64,000 bases of DNA, taken from NCBI GenBank assembly GCA_013299105.1, contig JAAFJY010000008.1, positions 155,677-219,676 on the forward strand. The letters run 5' to 3'. Shown piece by piece: positions 62,234-64,000 of the stretch. The position numbers and the translations under genes are program-made. The stretch comes from Chitinophagales bacterium. Its GTDB lineage: Bacteria; Bacteroidota; Bacteroidia; Chitinophagales; Saprospiraceae. Every line of letters begins with the position of its first letter. Position 1 is the stretch's first letter. The notes beneath the pieces are model-generated. The model did not search any database. It saw nothing but the letters and a program-made list of their open reading frames with translations, and was not told the DNA's origin.

Positions 62234-63337
62234 TTAGCTATTCATTTCCTTTACTTTTTCAAGATATTGCCTCCCCCATTTCGTACACGGCTCTAGATGA
62301 GCACCTTCGGCCCATTCGTTCCATGCATTAATGAAAATAAAGTCTTCTTCTTGTGAAAAAGGCTTGAAGTTTTGGTTCAAAAAATTGAGCCAGTCAGCAA
62401 ATTTTTCTGGAGTACTGTTAAAAAAGCCTAATGCGGCCTTGCCTCTTCTTGCCGTATTGTCCCAACTAGGCATTAATCCTGGAAATCGTTTATATTGGGT
62501 AGCAAACTGGTAATTTTTGAGCACAAAATCCACATAGGATTCATAATCAGCTTTCCAAAAATGCGCGGGCTCATTTTGACCAAATATACGAAACGCCCAC
62601 TTTATCAACCTTTTTCGAATGATATTATGGAAAAAATACCCTGACCCACTTTTACGGTATTGCTTGAACAAAGGTGAAAAGGGTTGAAATTCAACCGCTA
62701 CTTCGTAATCTTTTTGTAGTTCTAGCCCAGATTCATACAGACTTTCAACCCTTCCAATGTAGAGCTCAATTCCTTCTTTTCTGGTGACTTCATGAAAAAC
62801 TTTGAGATACGCTTCCATTTCGGGAGATGCAGTACTGCGATAGATTAGAAAGAAAGGTTTCCCATTGATTTTAATGTACCGGGAATCCTTGAAGTAAGGT
62901 AACAATGCTTGGATATGGCTGTAGGCATCTTCTTTGGAATACTTTTGTTCCATCAAAACGATGTTATCACCTCCGTCCCATCTTCTGGTCCAATTTTCAT
63001 TTGCCCAACACAACATGAACGGAAAATCGGGATTTCCAGATTGTACTATTTCATCTAATGGTCTTTCAAGCAGTCGTTTTCCCTGAAACCAATAATGGTA
63101 ATAGCAAAATCCATAAATGCCATATTGCTTAGCTAGTTCTGCCTGAGCAATCCTAGACTCTTCCAGTCTTAGGTCATAAAATCCCAAATCTTGAGGTAAT
63201 TGCGGCTGATAATGGTTTTTGCAATTAGGCCTAGCCTTTGTTACATTCGTCCATTCCGTAAACCCTTTGCCCCACCATTGATCATTTTCCGGGATTGGGT
63301 GAAATTGTGGAAGATGGAACGCGATGAGTCTTGACAT
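62234..63337 (-). CDS. WbsX-like glycan-processing protein (GH99-like fold)
   Basis: 367 residues. Signature SRLIAFHLPQFHPIPENDQWWGKGFTEWTNVTKARP is the WbsX start. YGIYGFCYYHYWFQGKRLLE, CWANENWTRRWDGGDNIVLM and the ending FIFINAWNEWAEGAHLEPC are the conserved blocks. The family is related to endo-alpha-mannosidase (GH99) and is seen in O-antigen loci. Whether this copy transfers or hydrolyses is unknown. It is cytoplasmic by sequence. Upstream lies the right-edge transposase. Confidence 0.85.
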   Translation of the reverse strand: MSRLIAFHLPQFHPIPENDQWWGKGFTEWTNVTKARPNCKNHYQPQLPQDLGFYDLRLEESRIAQAELAKQYGIYGFCYYHYWFQGKRLLERPLDEIVQSGNPDFPFMLCWANENWTRRWDGGDNIVLMEQKYSKEDAYSHIQALLPYFKDSRYIKINGKPFFLIYRSTASPEMEAYLKVFHEVTRKEGIELYIGRVESLYESGLELQKDYEVAVEFQPFSPLFKQYRKSGSGYFFHNIIRKRLIKWAFRIFGQNEPAHFWKADYESYVDFVLKNYQFATQYKRFPGLMPSWDNTARRGKAALGFFNSTPEKFADWLNFLNQNFKPFSQEEDFIFINAWNEWAEGAHLEPCTKWGRQYLEKVKEMNS

Positions 63338-63445
63338 TATAACAAGTTTTACATAGAACTAGTAGTAGGGTGTGTAATTTGATTAGTTTTCTTCCCTACG
63401 TTTTTTACAGAGAAAAGAGTGCCCACACTTTCGTAGTTTTGAGAT

Positions 63446-63895
63446 GTGAAACAAAAAATAACTTCGATGTGGACACCGCTCAAAGCTACGATATTTCTAC
63501 CAATTCAACGTTCTTTAGCACGTGCTAAAGAAAGTGCTAAAGAACGCACTGTTGAGCGGCGGCGACTCAAGGACCAAATTCGGTATCAGAATGAGACCAT
63601 CGCCCATCTGCGAGCGGAGGTGGCCCAGCTCAAAGCTATTACCGATCCTATGGCTGTGTTTAACTGCCATTACCCCGCTCAGATGATGGTTCTTGCTGTA
63701 TTTATCGTCCTTCATGGGGGATCATTGCGCTGTGCGGCAGCTACGGTTGGCTTCTTCAGTAAGGAGTTGATGGGCTGGAAGTATCAAGCTCCATCCAAGA
63801 AAACGATCAGCAACTGGGTAGAGCGCTGTGGATTATACGCGCTAAAACTGAGCCAAGATTTGAAAGGCCAATACATTGAAGTACTCCCCAAAAAC
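63446..63895 (+). pseudogene. transposase-like gene, apparently interrupted
   Basis: Open from GTG 63446 (or ATG 63467), and the frame is not closed inside the window. An N-terminal coiled coil (AKERTVERRRLKDQI, NETIAHLRAEVAQLKAI) is followed by PAQMMVLAVFIVLHGGSLRC, AAATVGFFSKELMGWKY and PSKKTISNWVERCGLYALKL, a helix-turn-helix region like that of transposases. After QYIEVLPKN near 63895 the text loses protein character and an IS3-like start appears downstream, so I place a break there. The IS family is not identified. Left boundary not located. Confidence 0.6.
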
Positions 63896-64000
63896 TGGAC
63901 AGGTTTTATAGTGAAAAAAGGTCGTGTTATCTTCACCACCAAACATCAAAAAAATGGGACGGACACGCCGCAAATTTGGAGCCGAAGAAAAGTCCAGAAT
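63896..64000 (+). mobile_element. left end of an IS3-like element (cut by window edge)
   Basis: TGGACAGGTTTTATAG at 63896 could be the terminal repeat. ATG 63954 opens MGRTRRKFGAEEKSR, the usual beginning of IS3-family OrfA proteins. Only 15 codons are visible, so the call rests on a short motif. Confidence 0.55.

Overview
The window looks like chromosome from a Bacteroidota bacterium of the Saprospirales, probably close to Haliscomenobacter. This is inferred from protein families, not from a database match. The evidence is: gliding-motility type and Por/type IX C-terminal sorting domains, SprB-like repeat proteins, an M16 peptidase with a signal peptide, DUF4296, DUF4293, BatE-like and OstA-like proteins, candidate promoters of the Bacteroidota TAnnTTTG type, and many small intergenic repeats.

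Layout. 1-15.6 kb is an almost uninterrupted plus-strand acyl-CoA cluster. It holds a truncated FadJ-like multienzyme, an acyl-CoA dehydrogenase, an alpha-methylacyl-CoA racemase-like CaiB/BaiF protein, an N-acyl-D-amino-acid deacylase-like amidohydrolase, a molybdopterin oxidoreductase, a trans-2-enoyl-CoA reductase-like SDR, a VLCAD-like dehydrogenase, an acyl-CoA synthetase, a frameshifted SDR and an aldehyde dehydrogenase. Together they suggest activation, racemisation and beta-oxidation of fatty or methyl-branched acids. 15.9-25.1 kb carries CvpA, a secreted Mn-type superoxide dismutase, a sugar-acid dehydratase/SDR pair, an M16 peptidase and a small secreted protein. 25.3-38.9 kb is housekeeping: App1-like phosphatase, quinone oxidoreductase, ribA, a phosphoesterase/SDR pair, SixA, a two-component system, WbqC, a BRO-N/DinD-like protein, BatE-like and OstA-like envelope proteins, a FAD oxidoreductase and DUF4293, followed by tRNA-Ser(GGA). 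39.2-52.9 kb is mostly secreted or envelope proteins: a lipoprotein, two tandem CotH-like proteins, a membrane-anchored Ppx/GppA-like ATPase-fold protein, a fatty acid hydroxylase-family protein, a beta-lactamase-family hydrolase and a 1508-residue propeller/SprB-repeat/OmpA protein. 53.0-64.0 kb is visibly more AT-rich and accessory: type IX-linked surface proteins, three glycosyltransferases, a methyltransferase and a WbsX-like protein, ending in a transposase gene that seems to be broken by the left end of an IS3-like element.

The most unusual layer is in the spaces between genes. At least five families of small, mostly palindromic elements are present. One is a 216-bp element with 15-bp perfect terminal inverted repeats and a perfect 8-bp target duplication (18308-18523). 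Another is a roughly 140-bp hairpin family (R1) with four copies. One R1 copy is split by a 196-bp insertion that has its own 12-bp inverted repeats and a near-perfect target duplication. Other elements (R2, R3, R4) recur in pairs and share short modules, and 7-8 nt simple repeats sit at many gene boundaries. The elements have moved the apparent ends of several genes and are the best candidates here for something undescribed.
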